Shown here piece after piece: positions 6,088-7,334 of a DNA stretch of 7,334 bases. The position numbers and the translations under genes were made by a program. The stretch is from assembly GCA_003241475.1 (NCBI GenBank), contig QFQB01000095.1:1-7334 (forward strand), written 5' to 3'. The notes beneath the pieces are model-generated. The model was not told the DNA's origin. It ran no database searches and saw only the letters and a program-made list of their open reading frames with translations. The DNA is from Micavibrio aeruginosavorus. Its GTDB lineage: Bacteria; Pseudomonadota; Alphaproteobacteria; Micavibrionales; Micavibrionaceae. Position 1 is the first letter of the stretch; every line of letters starts with the position of its first letter.

Positions 6088-7334
6088 ATGCGTTTTTTCG
6101 CCCTGCTCTGCCTTTCTTTTGTTTTGTCTGTTTCTGGTGCGCACGCCCGTGATGAGGAGAAGGCGCCTGTAAAACAGACCATCAACAAGAAAGCCGCCGA
6201 GGAACAGCCTGTAAAAGAAGAGCCGAAAGAGGAGGCGACCGAAGACGAATCTGCTAAGGCAGAGAAAATTGCAGAAAAGCCTCCCGTGGATTGGCCGGAA
6301 GTCGAAGGCACGGGGATCATCAGCACCTTCAAGGAAGGCGCACTGGAAAAGACATTGTGGAAAGGCCAGAAACGCTCCGAGATCGAGTATGAACTGGCCC
6401 GCTTACCCGAACAGCCCAAACTGCGCGCCCTGCTCTCCTTGCAACGCCGTCTGTTGCTCACGAAAACCGATGCAAGCCTTCTGGTCAATGATATCGGCCC
6501 GCTCCGGGGCAATGATATCCTAATACAACGCATCAAAAAGCTCATGGAAATGGGACTTTATGACGATGCCTGGGATCTTTACACACAAAAGGCGGAAGAG
6601 CCGTATGACGTGTCCATTACACAGCTCGGCATGCTTTTGCTTGTCATGCGCGACGATCTCGCCACGGCCTGCCTTGAAGAAAAAGTATTTTCCTCCAAAT
6701 ATCCGGCCGATAAATTCTTTGCCACGATGGACAAGGCCTGCTCTGTAACAATGGGGCTTGGCAAAAATCCGACTTTTAAAGACAGTGCGGTTTTGCAGTC
6801 GATCTATAATACTGAAACTTACAGCATTGCGGCCTCGAACACGCCGGCGCTTATGAAGATGTCGGATCTAGAGCGCGCATTCCTGTTAGCCAACAGTAAA
6901 ATCCGTTACGACGGGCTATCCGACGCCGTCTTGTCGAAAACACCCTCGAAACTGCTGACCTATTTCCTTTTGGACCGCGCTCTGCCCGATTCCGCCAAGG
7001 CAATTATCACCATCGAGGCGGATAAACGCGGCCTGAAATACTACACCACGGCCATTGCCCGCGATGAAAACTGGGTCAAAGCGAAAGCGATCCACGCCGC
7101 AGAGCCACAATGGCCCTATCTCGAATCGGCTTTGCACGGCCCGATGAACGCCGCAGACCTCGGACTTTATTATGGAGACATGCTGTCCGAGGCGAAACCG
7201 GCAAACTTATCCACAAGGACATTATTAAAAGGCATGGCCGTATTTTTGGCGTCAGGCAGAGAGCTTCCCGCTTTCTGGGTTCAGGAGGCGCAAAAAAAAG
7301 CGGCTGAAAACTCCTTAATTTACATATACTTAAG
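6088..7334 (+). CDS. Secreted, helical-repeat-like protein of unknown function (3' end beyond the window)
   Basis: The frame is open from the ATG at 6088 to the right edge, 415 codons with no stop, so the C-terminus is missing. Residues 1-20 are a Sec signal peptide (MRFFALLCLSFVLSVSGAHA) with cleavage likely after A20. Residues 21-66 are Lys/Glu/Ala-rich and probably disordered. From about D68 (DWPEVEGTGIIS) the chain looks folded and mainly alpha-helical. Segments such as LMEMGLYDDAWDLYTQKAE at 152-170 recall TPR-like helix pairs, although no canonical repeat could be aligned by eye. The mature part has two cysteines, C195 and C218, possibly a disulfide. No catalytic motif is seen. The likely location is the periplasm or outer envelope. 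GGAA at 6074-6077 is a weak ribosome binding site about 10 bases upstream. The gene follows the 47-residue membrane protein by 20 bases. A helical-solenoid scaffold is plausible, but the function is not assigned. Confidence 0.9.
   Translation, partial: MRFFALLCLSFVLSVSGAHARDEEKAPVKQTINKKAAEEQPVKEEPKEEATEDESAKAEKIAEKPPVDWPEVEGTGIISTFKEGALEKTLWKGQKRSEIEYELARLPEQPKLRALLSLQRRLLLTKTDASLLVNDIGPLRGNDILIQRIKKLMEMGLYDDAWDLYTQKAEEPYDVSITQLGMLLLVMRDDLATACLEEKVFSSKYPADKFFATMDKACSVTMGLGKNPTFKDSAVLQSIYNTETYSIAASNTPALMKMSDLERAFLLANSKIRYDGLSDAVLSKTPSKLLTYFLLDRALPDSAKAIITIEADKRGLKYYTTAIARDENWVKAKAIHAAEPQWPYLESALHGPMNAADLGLYYGDMLSEAKPANLSTRTLLKGMAVFLASGRELPAFWVQEAQKKAAENSLIYIYL

Noticed and set aside
6036..6545. 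Minus-strand frame of 169 codons over the secreted protein gene
   Set aside because: It is antisense to a gene with a signal peptide and a long open frame. Its Ser-rich composition mirrors the Glu/Lys codons on the plus strand.

Overview
The window looks like ordinary chromosomal DNA from a Gram-negative bacterium, most likely an alphaproteobacterium. The pointers are a full-length SecA of 911 residues with the proteobacterial zinc-binding C-terminus, a membrane-anchored protein divergent from secA (a slot often held by a parvulin-type prolyl isomerase in alphaproteobacteria), and the adjacent pair aroK-aroB. The taxonomic call is inference from gene content. There is no insertion sequence, tRNA, rRNA, CRISPR array or phage gene. 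Coding density is very high.

Layout. 1-268 (minus) is the N-terminal part of a single-pass membrane protein that runs off the left edge. It is divergent from secA (415-3150, plus) across a 146-base promoter region. Next, on the minus strand, come a DnaQ-like (DEDDh) exonuclease (3160-3663), which converges on secA with only 9 bases between the stop codons, and an aroK-aroB-small periplasmic protein cluster (5806 down to 3770). The cluster is tightly packed: 3 bases between aroK and aroB, and the aroB stop overlaps the Shine-Dalgarno sequence of the small gene. After a 117-base divergent promoter region, two plus-strand genes follow: a 47-residue single-pass membrane protein (5924-6067) and a secreted, mostly helical protein of unknown function (6088 to the right edge, 415 residues visible, incomplete).

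How the genes work together. SecA is the ATPase motor that pushes signal-bearing proteins through SecYEG. At least two products in this window carry Sec-type signal peptides, and two more carry N-terminal membrane anchors. AroB and AroK catalyse steps two and five of the shikimate pathway towards chorismate and aromatic amino acids. The exonuclease has no evident link to either process.

Novelty. I see no convincing new multi-gene system. The parts least explained by known families are the 47-residue membrane protein plus its large secreted neighbour, the small cysteine-containing periplasmic protein coupled to aroB, and a tandem 13-base repeat directly after that gene's stop codon.
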